From: JADLGL01 sp963823045
Lineage (GTDB): Bacteria > Pseudomonadota > Alphaproteobacteria > Rhizobiales > Kaistiaceae
Reading direction: 5' to 3'
Length of the DNA: 64,000 bases
NCBI GenBank assembly: GCA_963823045.1
Contig: CAWGKA010000003.1
Location: 186,001 to 250,000 of the forward strand
Positions 31,890-39,714 of this stretch are shown here, piece by piece (position 1 is the stretch's first letter; each line of letters opens with the position of its first letter). The translations under genes and the position numbers were made by a program. The notes beneath the pieces were generated by a model, which was not told where the DNA came from, made no database searches, and was given only the letters and a program-made list of their open reading frames with translations.

Positions 31890-31932
31890 GTCTTTACAGG
31901 GATGTCTGAAAGCGCGGCCGAGCGCTGGGCTG

Positions 31933-32868
31933 TCAGCGCGGCCTGAGCATGCGCCGCATGGCGAAAGCGGCGGCAACGATGGCGAAGAGCGGCAGCAGAA
32001 ACGTAACCAGAAAGTCGATGTACAGCGGCATCTGGTGGAAGTGGGGCGTCAGGATGATATAGCGCAGCGTGTCGAGGCTGTAGGTGATCGGGTTGGCGTA
32101 AACGAAAATGCGCAGCCATATCGGCAAGAGGACGTTCCACGTCGCACCGGTAACAACCAACCCCTCGCGACGCATCGCGCGGCGGAGGTCGTCAGATATC
32201 TGCGAGAAGCCGACGCCGCCGACAACGCCCTTAAGCGGGAAGATCGAGCCTGACAGGAAATAGAGAGGCTGGATGACGCCGTTGGATATGGCGCCGAAGC
32301 CTTCGAATGTTCGCATCCGCGAGGCGATAACGACGCCAAGCGAAGTCGCAAACACGCCAATGACGAACATAACTCCCCACGCCTCAAGCACCTGAATGGG
32401 GGCGATGTCCAATCCGATGACCGGCATGAACAGCAGCGGCACGGTGCCTTGGATCGTTGCAACCGTGGCGCCGCCGAAGAGCTTGCCGAGCGTCACTGAC
32501 AGGGTCGGCGCCGGCGAAACCAGAACCTCGCGCAAGAGACCGACATTCTTGTCCCACACCAAGGCGATGGATGACTGCAGGGAGGCATACAGAACGTTTA
32601 GAACGACAACGCCGGGAAGAACGTAGTGCGAATAGGGATAGCCTTCGATTTCTCGCAGCGCGACGCCGAGTCCGTAGCCGAGGATCAGCAGCCAGAGGAT
32701 CGTGCGCGAGAGCGCGCCGAAGATCTGCGAGCGATCGCGCGAGAAGCGTAGAAGCTCTCGCTTCCACATGATGAAGATGACCGACGGGACGATTGGCCCT
32801 CGATTGCGCATGAGCTTGCCGGCGACGTCCCTCGGCGCAGCTTGGTCGATCGTCTCTGCTCGCGTCAT
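31933..32868 (-). CDS. ABC-2 type permease of the PQQ/lanthanide-associated exporter
   Basis: A 311-residue membrane protein with about six helices and the ABC-2 permease pattern (IFGALSRTILWLLILGYGLG; SHYVLPGVVVLNVLYASLQS; PLYFLSGSIFPL; WLRIFVYANPITYSLDTLRY). It is paired with the ATPase gene by a four-base ATGA overlap. This matches the permease family found in PQQ-dependent alcohol dehydrogenase systems and, by gene order, the position of lutF in the lanthanide-utilisation cluster as I recall it. The transported molecule is not known. Confidence 0.9.
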   Translation of the reverse strand: MTRAETIDQAAPRDVAGKLMRNRGPIVPSVIFIMWKRELLRFSRDRSQIFGALSRTILWLLILGYGLGVALREIEGYPYSHYVLPGVVVLNVLYASLQSSIALVWDKNVGLLREVLVSPAPTLSVTLGKLFGGATVATIQGTVPLLFMPVIGLDIAPIQVLEAWGVMFVIGVFATSLGVVIASRMRTFEGFGAISNGVIQPLYFLSGSIFPLKGVVGGVGFSQISDDLRRAMRREGLVVTGATWNVLLPIWLRIFVYANPITYSLDTLRYIILTPHFHQMPLYIDFLVTFLLPLFAIVAAAFAMRRMLRPR

Positions 32869-33704
32869 CGCGTGTGCTCTCCGCCCCGCTTGGCGAAGCT
32901 CACCAGACGGTCCCTCGCGGTGGCCACCTCGTCGCGCAATTGCCGGCCGGTGAGATTGATGAAAACGTCCTCCAGATCGGCGTCTTCTTTGCCGCCATGC
33001 TTGGAGACCAGTTCACCAGGCGCTCCGATCTCGATCAGTTTGCCATGATCGAGGATGCCTACCCGATCGCAGGCTTCTGCTTCCGGTAAATTGTGCGTGT
33101 TCATGAAGACCGTCATGCCCTGCTGGCGCAGCGCATCGATCCGCTCCCACAAATTGCGCCTGCCCTGCGGATCGAGGCCGATCGTGGGTTCGTCGAGAAA
33201 GAGCACGCTCGGGCCATGCATCAGCGCGCGAGCGAGTTCAAGGCGTCGCTTCATGCCGCCCGAGAATGTCCCGACCCGGCGCTTCTGCGTCTCCTGCAGC
33301 GATGCCCATTCGATCGCTTGCTCTATCGCTTCTTTGTGCTGAGCTTTGGGAATGCCGTAGAGGACGGCGTGGATCTGAAGGTTTTCCCGAGCGGTCAGGC
33401 GATCGTCCAGGGCAGGATCCTGGAACACCATGCCGAGTTCCCAGCGGACCGCCCCCGGCTCTTTGACGACGTCCTTCCCCATCACCCGCGCCGTTCCGGC
33501 GGTGGGCGGCAGGATGGTCGTCAGCATGTGAACGAGCGTTGATTTACCGGCGCCGTTGGGTCCGAGGATGGCGAAGAACTCACCCTTCCTCACTGTGAAC
33601 GACACGCCATCGACCGCCGCCATGTCTCCATAGCGGCGGCCGATCTTGTGTGCCTCGATGGCGCTGTCGTTCTTCGACGTCGGAGGCTCAGCCTCCAAGG
33701 ACAC
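32865..33704 (-). CDS. ABC transporter ATPase of the PQQ/lanthanide-associated exporter
   Basis: A 279-residue ATPase: Walker A GPNGAGKST, signature SGGMKRRLELARAL, Walker B VLFLDEPTIGLDP and the H-loop NTHNLPEAE. The GTG start at 33702-33704 is preferred, since GGAGGCGAGGA lies just upstream; it overlaps the previous gene by 17 bases. An upstream in-frame start (33728) would add eight residues. It belongs with the adjacent ABC-2 permease and corresponds in position to lutE of the recalled lut order. Confidence 0.92.
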   Translation of the reverse strand: MSLEAEPPTSKNDSAIEAHKIGRRYGDMAAVDGVSFTVRKGEFFAILGPNGAGKSTLVHMLTTILPPTAGTARVMGKDVVKEPGAVRWELGMVFQDPALDDRLTARENLQIHAVLYGIPKAQHKEAIEQAIEWASLQETQKRRVGTFSGGMKRRLELARALMHGPSVLFLDEPTIGLDPQGRRNLWERIDALRQQGMTVFMNTHNLPEAEACDRVGILDHGKLIEIGAPGELVSKHGGKEDADLEDVFINLTGRQLRDEVATARDRLVSFAKRGGEHTR

Positions 33705-34818
33705 TCCTCGCCTCCCCCAGCGCATCAATCAGCGCGTTACAGGCGGGACCTCCGGTCACAATCTCCGTGCCGTCGCCGGAACCGCTGCCCGACGACCCAC
33801 TCCCGCCGCTGTCATTGTCATCATCGTCTGCGTCTTCGGCGACGGCCAGAGGGATCAGCCCCGCAAAGGCTGCTTCCAACTGGTCACCAACCTCGGGGTC
33901 GAACAGGCCGACCATGTCGCCGAGTCCCGTTGTATCCCCGTAATTGTCGAAGATGGCGTAGATCGTTTCCCTCCCGATCTCGTCGTTGCCAGCTTCATAG
34001 CTTTGACACGCCGGACCGGCAAGATCAGCAAGGTGCCCGAGCAACTGAATCGGGTCCCGGCCGGTGTAGAGTTGGGCATCGAGGATCGTCTCGAGATAGC
34101 CGACCATACCTTGGGCGAACGGCTCAGCCTCTTCGGCGATCAGGCCCGTGAAGTCTTCGGGCGGTGCGACCTGCGTGTAGATGCCGTCGAGCGAGGCAAT
34201 CACCTGGCCGACACTGTCGGCCAGATCGGTCGTCGCCATGTCGGCAACCCCTGCCCAAAGCTCTTTCACCCGCTGTAGCGCTGACCAGCCATTGGCCCAT
34301 TCCCAAGGCTCGTCGAACGCTTCTTCCAGTCCTTCGCTGACGCCGCTTTCACCCAGGAGGAGCTGGGCGATGACACCGCCGACGAAGGCCGGCTGGCTGC
34401 GGACGTCCGGCGGCACGACCGCGTCATAGGCTTCGTTCAGAAGCATATGGGCAATTGGCAGAAGGGAAGCGACGTCGCCGCCCCGCTCGACCGCCTCGCC
34501 AACTGCGTCCAGGTGCTCCGCGAGGGCTTCAGCGAGATCCCGATCGATCGACGTGAGCGTTCCGATGAAGCGCTGCAGGTCGGCTCCATTCATCGTTTCG
34601 ACCTGCTCTCCGAGTTCAGCATAGTCGGAGCGATCCACGGCTTCGATGATACGCAGGACGTCGCCGATGTGCTCGAAGCCGATGGCCTGGCTTTGCTGCA
34701 CTGCTCGCGTCGAACAGCGGATCATGCGTGTACTGGGCGGACGCGATCGGCGCGGCGAACAAACCGGCGGTGAGCGCTCCGATGCCGCAACGGTAAAACG
34801 TAGGCGCTGGTTCGTCAT
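33688..34818 (-). CDS. Secreted all-helical protein with an Asp-rich tail, unknown function (frameshifted)
   Basis: About 376 residues. ATG at 34816-34818 overlaps what is probably the stop of the propeller gene (ATGA). The first twelve residues MTNQRLRFTVAA continue, after one indel, into a clear signal peptide GALTAGLFAAPIASA followed by QYTHDPLFD; a second indel near 34700 restores the main frame. The mature part looks almost entirely helical and acidic (SDYAELGEQVETMNGADL; EEAFDEPWEWANGW) and ends in a flexible tract, EDADDDDNDSGG then Ser/Gly, and two cysteines in total. Such an acidic run could bind Ca or lanthanide ions, but that is inference. I do not recognise the family. Confidence 0.7.
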   Translation of the reverse strand: MTNQRLRFTVAASERSPPVCSPRRSRPPSTRMIRCSTRAVQQSQAIGFEHIGDVLRIIEAVDRSDYAELGEQVETMNGADLQRFIGTLTSIDRDLAEALAEHLDAVGEAVERGGDVASLLPIAHMLLNEAYDAVVPPDVRSQPAFVGGVIAQLLLGESGVSEGLEEAFDEPWEWANGWSALQRVKELWAGVADMATTDLADSVGQVIASLDGIYTQVAPPEDFTGLIAEEAEPFAQGMVGYLETILDAQLYTGRDPIQLLGHLADLAGPACQSYEAGNDEIGRETIYAIFDNYGDTTGLGDMVGLFDPEVGDQLEAAFAGLIPLAVAEDADDDDNDSGGSGSSGSGSGDGTEIVTGGPACNALIDALGEARSVLGG

Positions 34819-35893
34819 TGCGGAACGGACTCCCAGTTCGACCGAATGCGGACCGCGGCCGGCCGAGATGTTGTTCACGACACACATGCAGTCCGTGTCG
34901 ATGATGGAGATCGAGTTTGACAGGCCATTGGCCGTGTAGACCGTCTTGCCGTCCGGGGTAATCGCGATGCCCCAAGGCCGCCGGCCCATCTGGGCGCGGA
35001 TGATGTCCGTCACCTCGAAGGTTTCGGTGTCGATCACGTAGACGGCGTTGGTGCCGCCGCCGGCGACGAAGATGCGCGGCTGCGTGGGATCGACGGCGAT
35101 CTCAACCGGCCGGGAATCCAGGCCCAGATTGACCGTTGCGACCACCGTTTGCGTTGCCGTGTCGACCACCGAAATGGTTCCGCCAATTTCCGCCGAGACA
35201 TAGGCGTAGGCCCCATCCGGCGAGAACTCGACCACGCGCGGGCGATTGCCGACGAGAAGACGCTTGGCAACCGTCATCGTCGTGCGATCGATGATGGTGA
35301 CGACGTGGGTCGATTCCGACGTGACGTAGACCCAATGGGCGTCGGGGCTGATGGCGACGCCTTCAGATTCGACGCCGGTGATGAAGGTGCCGAACTGTTC
35401 GCCCGTCTCGAGGCTGTAGGCGCCAACCCGGGCAGTCGCTTCAAGGGTCGCCCAAATCTCTGTTGCGTCAGGCGTCAGGGCCAGACGTTCCGGATTGCCG
35501 CCGGCGCGCAATTCGACCACGGGCTGGCCGCGGTCGTTGCCAACGTCGATACCGAGGATCTTGTCCTCCGGAGACTCGAACTGCGGGTTGAAGTCGCTGA
35601 CAGCGACGTAGATCGTGTGCCCATCGGGGCTCACGGCCATACCGCGCGGTCGCACATCACCGGCGCGATCCGAGATCGGTATCGTCGCCACGACGCGATT
35701 GGTCATGGGGTCGATGACGGTAATATCGGCGCTGTACTCGTTGGAGACATAGATGCAGGTAGTACGACAGGTTTTGCGCCGGCGCTGAGGACGAGGTCAG
35801 CAACCCGGCGAAAATCACCGCGACGCCGCCCAGCGCCGCTAGCCAGCGTGTCGGCCGACGCTGCGTAGTCGCTGATTTGCCTAATGAATTCAT
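34815..35893 (-). CDS. YVTN-type beta-propeller protein of the PQQ system (frameshifted)
   Basis: About 358 residues with a signal peptide (LAALGGVAVIFAGLLTSSSA then PAQ) and six or seven YVTN repeats: IYVSNEYSADITVIDP, DGHTIYVAVSD, HWVYVTSESTHVVTIID, AYAYVSAEIGGTISVVD, RIFVAGGGTNAVYVID, KTVYTANGLSNSISIID. It resembles the PQQ-dependent catabolism-associated propeller family. Indels lie near 35755 (after APAQ) and probably near 34830; correcting the latter gives a stop in ATGA overlap with the next gene, whereas the sequence as given reads through. ATG at 35891-35893 has GGAG about eleven bases upstream. Confidence 0.85.
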
Positions 35894-36016
35894 TGGGGTG
35901 GTTGCTCCGTGCTTTGGTACCTTGCCGCCATTTTCCGGGCTCGCCGAGTGTTTGTCCAGGACAAAGTTGATCCTACAAGTTATCTTTTTCTGCGGCCTGC
36001 CCGATTGCGGGTGCGG

Positions 36017-36048
36017 CCGAGGCCGGGCGGAGGGGATCCCGGCCTCGG
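36017..36048 (-). terminator. Strong hairpin after the cupredoxin-like gene
   Basis: An 11-bp inverted repeat, CCGAGGCCGGG against CCCGGCCTCGG, 12 bases past the stop of the gene on the minus strand. There is no T-run, so it may attenuate or protect the transcript rather than terminate it. Confidence 0.5.
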
Positions 36049-36059
36049 TCATCGCCCGA

Positions 36060-36494
36060 CTAATGGACGTGGAACGTCCCGCCGGTGACTGCGTCATCGC
36101 CCGTGACGAAGAATTCGTATTCGCCCGGCTTGATCGCCACAAAGGTGATCGTGACTTCATTGGGGCCCTCTTCGCCGACCTCGATGCCCTTGAAGCCGGT
36201 GCCCCACATTTTGATTTCGGCTCCGGCAATGACGATCTGGTTCAGCCAGATGTTGTTGAAGAGATCGGGGGCGGTGAACAACACTTCGGCACCGCCATCA
36301 CTGGCGATCACCAGGCGATAGTATTTGCCCGTCTCGATATCGATGGCGTCGGTGGAAACGGCGTGGTCCGCGCCAGTGATGGCGAGGTCAATGCGCGTCG
36401 ACGGCGTGGCGGCGAGGTTGCCCTCGGCCTGCGCGGCGACCGGCGCCAACGCGATGGCTGCCAGAGCTGCCGCTGCAACTACTCCCTTGTTCAT
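36060..36494 (-). CDS. Periplasmic cupredoxin-like protein without a type 1 copper cysteine
   Basis: A 144-residue exported protein. The signal peptide GVVAAAALAAIALAPVAAQA is followed by a beta-rich domain with a cupredoxin look (YYRLVIASDGGAEVLF; GPNEVTITFVAIKPGEYEFF; TGGTFHVH). The loop after YEFF, where blue copper proteins carry Cys-x-His-x-Met, reads VTGDDAVTGG and has no cysteine, so a normal type 1 site is not possible. ATG at 36492-36494 has GGGAG six bases upstream. It sits between the binding-protein gene and the propeller gene. Confidence 0.75.
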   Translation of the reverse strand: MNKGVVAAAALAAIALAPVAAQAEGNLAATPSTRIDLAITGADHAVSTDAIDIETGKYYRLVIASDGGAEVLFTAPDLFNNIWLNQIVIAGAEIKMWGTGFKGIEVGEEGPNEVTITFVAIKPGEYEFFVTGDDAVTGGTFHVH

Positions 36495-36537
36495 TCCAAT
36501 CTCCCTGCTGGCACACGTGCCTGTTTGTCCGGCACAT

Positions 36538-36560
36538 AAGCTGAGTATCATACTCAGCTT
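36538..36560. promoter_or_regulatory. Perfect 10-bp inverted repeat upstream of the cupredoxin-like gene
   Basis: AAGCTGAGTA, three bases, TACTCAGCTT, in AT-richer DNA 44 bases before the ATG of the cupredoxin-like gene and 40 bases after the stop of the upstream binding-protein gene. Symmetry, size and position suit a dimeric regulator operator; a small transcript hairpin is the alternative. Confidence 0.5.
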
Positions 36561-36599
36561 TTATGATCCAGCAGGAAATATGTTCATCAAAGGCATGTT

Positions 36600-37890
36600 T
36601 TAGAATTGGCAGGTCGACTGGTTGGCGAGGTCGCCGATCTGATCGAGACGCTCGACCGGATCGGTTCCGGGCAGATAAAGCGCAGGCAGTTCGCCCACGA
36701 GCAGGCCCATCTCCGCGTTCGAATCCACGGTCGGATCCAGGGACACGAGATAAAGCGGCTCGCGCAGCTGATGATCCCACGGCCGGAAGGAGGCCCCGAT
36801 CAGCTTGTGCAGATCGAAGACGGAGTTCTGTGACGCAAGGTAGTCAATAACCGCCGCCGGATCGGCGGAACCGCCGAACGAGGCCGCATCATAGAGCACC
36901 TTGATGGCGTGGAACGCGGCCCAAGCGGGACCATCCATCGTCTCACCATCCCAGCGATTGCTGTAGGCCAGGTTGAACTCGATCGCGCCCGACGTGTCCA
37001 ATGTCGGCTCCCAGAGTTCGGCGCGGAAGAGGTCGATATTGGGCGCGACCTCGCCGAGCGTCCGATAGAAGCCTCGGGTCTGCGTGGCGGCGTAGGGATA
37101 CCCCGCGACCTCGTCGGTGAAGCCTGCGTCGTTCAATTCGGCATACAGGCGGACTTGTTCTGCGGGGCTGACAAGCAGGACAATCAGATCGGCGCGCGAG
37201 CGATTGTAGCCGTTGATGATGCTCGCCGTGTCGGTGTTGTCTGTCAGCGTGATGTTCCCGACCTCCGCAACGCCGAAATGCCGGTTGTTGAGAGCCCATT
37301 GCATCCGGTCATAGAGCCGCTCGCCCTCGTCCGTGCCGTCATGGACGATGTACCAACTGCGGAATCCGTCGCGCACATACCATCCGGCAAGCGCGTCGAT
37401 ATACATGCCGGCACTCGCCTCGACGTCGAAGGTCGTGGCAGCGCACATGTCGTTGCGCAGGACGTCGCTCTGCACGGCGTTGTTGATGTAGGGAATGCCG
37501 TGCTCTGCGGCCCACTGGCTGAGAGCGACAGCCTCCTCCACCGTGGTGCCGCCGATGACGCCAAACACACCTTGAGCGAGAAGCCTGTCGGCCGCGGCAA
37601 CAACGTCTTCCGGCCCGCTCGCCGTTTCGAAATACGGCGTCGAAATCGAGCCCGAGGAGTTCCGCGTTGAACTGCATGATCTCGTTCGAGTAGATCGCGC
37701 CATGGGTGATCTGATCGACGAATGCCTTCTGCCAGGCTGGCGCGTCCTCTGCCGGTTCAGGCGGAAGGATGAAGCCCACCCGCATCGGCCCCGACGGGCC
37801 GAACTGCGCCGAGGCCGGCCCAATTACGATGGCAAGGCCCAGCATTGCGGCGGCTAGCGTGGCGATACGGCGGAACAAACGGGCTGACAT
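36600..37890 (-). CDS. Type 1 periplasmic ligand-binding protein, PQQ-system family (paralogue 2, frameshifted)
   Basis: About 429 residues. A signal peptide (RRIATLAAAMLGLAIVIGPA) precedes MRVGFILPPEPAEDAPAW; after an indel near 37630 the protein continues VVAAADRLLAQGVFGVIGG, and near its end has the SFRPWDHQLREPLYLVSLD block shared with the plus-strand paralogue at 30504. The family accompanies PQQ alcohol dehydrogenases. It would be the first gene of the minus-strand exporter cluster, the position of lutA. Mature ends of both paralogues carry a late Cys (STCQF, SACRL). Confidence 0.85.
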
Positions 37891-38121
37891 TGGGCTTCCT
37901 TTGCTGCGGTCCGGCAGGCCGGTTCAAGCCTGGAGCGGGTTCACGGCGCAGTTCGCGCTCTTACGCACCCTTATGATTCTCGGCCCCGGGCCTCTTGTCC
38001 AGCTAAAAGGTGACACGCGGAGTAATCTTTTTTGTGATTTCCCGACCGGCGGCGATATCAACGGATAGGGGCGCCGTCCATGTTCGGACGACGCCCCCAA
38101 TGCCTCATTGCCGGCCGACTA
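37891..38121. other. Intergenic region with a hairpin after the cytochrome fusion gene
   Basis: Two hundred and thirty bases without a gene. It should contain the promoter of the minus-strand binding-protein cluster. At 38068-38097 GGGGCG-C-CGTCC pairs with GGACG-A-CGCCCC around ATGTTC, a stem with one mismatch lying 24 bases past the stop of the cytochrome fusion gene; it has no T-run. Confidence 0.4.
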
Positions 38122-39120
38122 TTACGGCCGACGGATGGTCACCGAGTTGATCGGCACGATGCCGTAGGAATTGCCCCACGAATTGCGAACGTAGGTCGCA
38201 ATCGCCGCGATCTCGCGATCGTCCAGGCGATCCAGGAAGGGCGGCATGCCGTGGTTCGGATTGCCGACCATGATCTGGCCAATGATCGCGCCTGCGGACG
38301 AGAGGAAGTTGTTGCCGACCAGCTTCGGTCCGGGAAGACCGTTTTCGTCACCCGTGCCGTCGCGGCCGTGGCAGCCGGCGCAGTTCGAGTTGAAGAGCGG
38401 GCCGCCCTCGGCGATCAGCGTCGCCATGTCCGGCGCGGCATCGGCTGCCGGTGCGCCGGAGGCAGCGGCCGGCGTTGAAGCGGCGGCCGCTCCTGAGCCT
38501 GCTGCCGGCGTCGAGGCAGCCGGGGTCGATGCAGCTGCTGCCGACCCCGCCGGGGCTGCGGAGGCCGCGTCGGTCGTGCCACCGAGCGAATAGCTGCCGG
38601 TCTTGTGTCCGCCGACAAGGATCACCTCGCCCGCCTGCACGTCGGTCAGCGACTCGGTGGTGAAGGTGCCGGTGATGTCGGCATATTTGCCGGTACCGCC
38701 GACCCACTCGCTCGACATCGTCACCGCGTCGAGCGCGACAGCGCCGTCGGTTGCGAAATGCTCGAAGACGCGATCACCGTCGGCATCGCGGTAGCTGCAA
38801 TAGCCGCTGATTTCGACCGTGTTCGCCGCAACGTCGGTGACCTGGTAGCTGGCGCAATTGCCGACGGCATAATTGAGGAAACCGCCCTCGCCGGCGTCGT
38901 TGAAGACATGGGCAAGATAATTGACGGCCTGAGCCATCTGGTTCTCGCCGATCATGACCGGCGGCGCGTTATAGGCGTCCATGAGGGAGTACGTCAGAGC
39001 GAAGTCGCCCTGCGGCGCCAATGTGTTCGCGTCCTGTCCGATCGCCCCGCTAGCGGCAAACACCGTCCCGGAAATCGCGGCAACGGCTAGCATTGCGCTT
39101 GTTTTCTGAATGATTTTCAT
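38122..39120 (-). CDS. Allene-oxide-cyclase-like barrel fused to a cytochrome c
   Basis: A 332-residue exported fusion. Residues 1-29 are a signal peptide (MLAVAAISGTVFAASGAIG). Residues about 35-180 form a beta-barrel resembling the allene oxide cyclase-like fold (GDFALTYSLMD; YCSYRDADGDRVFEHFA; WVGGTGKYADITGTF). Residues about 181-229 are an Ala/Pro/Ser linker with STPAA repeats. Residues 230-332 are a cytochrome c with Cys247-Ala-Gly-Cys250-His251 and Met292. The haem domain differs from the stand-alone cytochrome at 26898 at only about nine of 103 positions by eye, so it is a recent paralogue. The ATG lies at 39118-39120. The barrel's ligand is unknown. Confidence 0.85.
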   Translation of the reverse strand: MKIIQKTSAMLAVAAISGTVFAASGAIGQDANTLAPQGDFALTYSLMDAYNAPPVMIGENQMAQAVNYLAHVFNDAGEGGFLNYAVGNCASYQVTDVAANTVEISGYCSYRDADGDRVFEHFATDGAVALDAVTMSSEWVGGTGKYADITGTFTTESLTDVQAGEVILVGGHKTGSYSLGGTTDAASAAPAGSAAAASTPAASTPAAGSGAAAASTPAAASGAPAADAAPDMATLIAEGGPLFNSNCAGCHGRDGTGDENGLPGPKLVGNNFLSSAGAIIGQIMVGNPNHGMPPFLDRLDDREIAAIATYVRNSWGNSYGIVPINSVTIRRP

Positions 39121-39445
39121 CGCGGTCCTCTGTGTTCCTGTCAGGCCCGGCAAGGGCACCGCTTTCGCCGGCGCCGTACCGAACCGCATTGCATTGCAGT
39201 GCGCCATTTCCGGCACTGCAACCGTTCGCCACCCGCACATCGCGTGACGCTTTTCGCCGGCCGATGTCAAGCCGCGGCCGACTATCCCGACGAGCAGACA
39301 TCGCACCGTGGTGTGATGCCGGCACTTCGGGAGCGCTACGCCATTTCGTCATAGTTGCGCGGGATGGAGTCGCTTTGAGGCTTGACAGCGGGCGGCTTCG
39401 GATCGCTTCCTGACGGCGTCGTGGTTCCCGCCGATTCCAAAAGAT
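39121..39445. promoter_or_regulatory. Divergent intergenic region before the cobalamin riboswitch
   Basis: About 325 bases between the cytochrome fusion gene (leftward) and the riboswitch (rightward). No gene is supported. It must contain both promoters; I see no clear consensus boxes. Confidence 0.35.
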
Positions 39446-39610
39446 GAAGGTGGGCTAAGAGGGAATTCGGTCAGGCACACCGCCTCAAGCCGAAGCTGCC
39501 CCCGCAACTGTGAGCGGCGAGCCGTTCGCTGATTACGCCACTGACGCCGGAGGGCGTCGGGAAGGCCAGCGAAAGGTGACGACCCGTGAGCCAGGAGACC
39601 TGCCGCGACA
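39446..39610 (+). ncRNA. Cobalamin (B12) riboswitch
   Basis: The conserved core reads in order: an opening helix ending AAGAGGGAA, the B12-box region AGCTGCCCCCGCAACTGTGAGCGG, GCCACTG, CGGGAAGGC, and GTGAGCCAGGAGACCTGCC. These are the signature elements of cobalamin aptamers in the correct order and spacing. It lies about 105 bases before the FecCD-type permease gene, so adenosyl- or other cobalamin should repress the transporter. Boundaries are approximate. Confidence 0.93.
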
Positions 39611-39695
39611 CGGAGCTAAACGCGGGGCGGGGTGTCCCGGTTGGTCGCTGACCGGTCGCAATCGCCTCCTCCAGCGCCTGATCGCCACTCCCTCT

Positions 39696-39714
39696 CGACA
39701 ACGGGGAGTTGTCG
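39696..39714 (+). promoter_or_regulatory. Hairpin presenting the ribosome binding site of the permease gene
   Basis: CGACAAC (39696-39702) pairs with GTTGTCG (39708-39714) around the loop GGGGA, so the GGGGAG Shine-Dalgarno sequence of the permease gene (ATG 39715) lies in the loop and first stem base. This is a plausible expression platform for translational control by the upstream riboswitch. Confidence 0.6.

Noticed and set aside
38068..38097. Hairpin after the cytochrome fusion gene as a true terminator
   Set aside because: One mismatch and no T-run; noted only as a structure.
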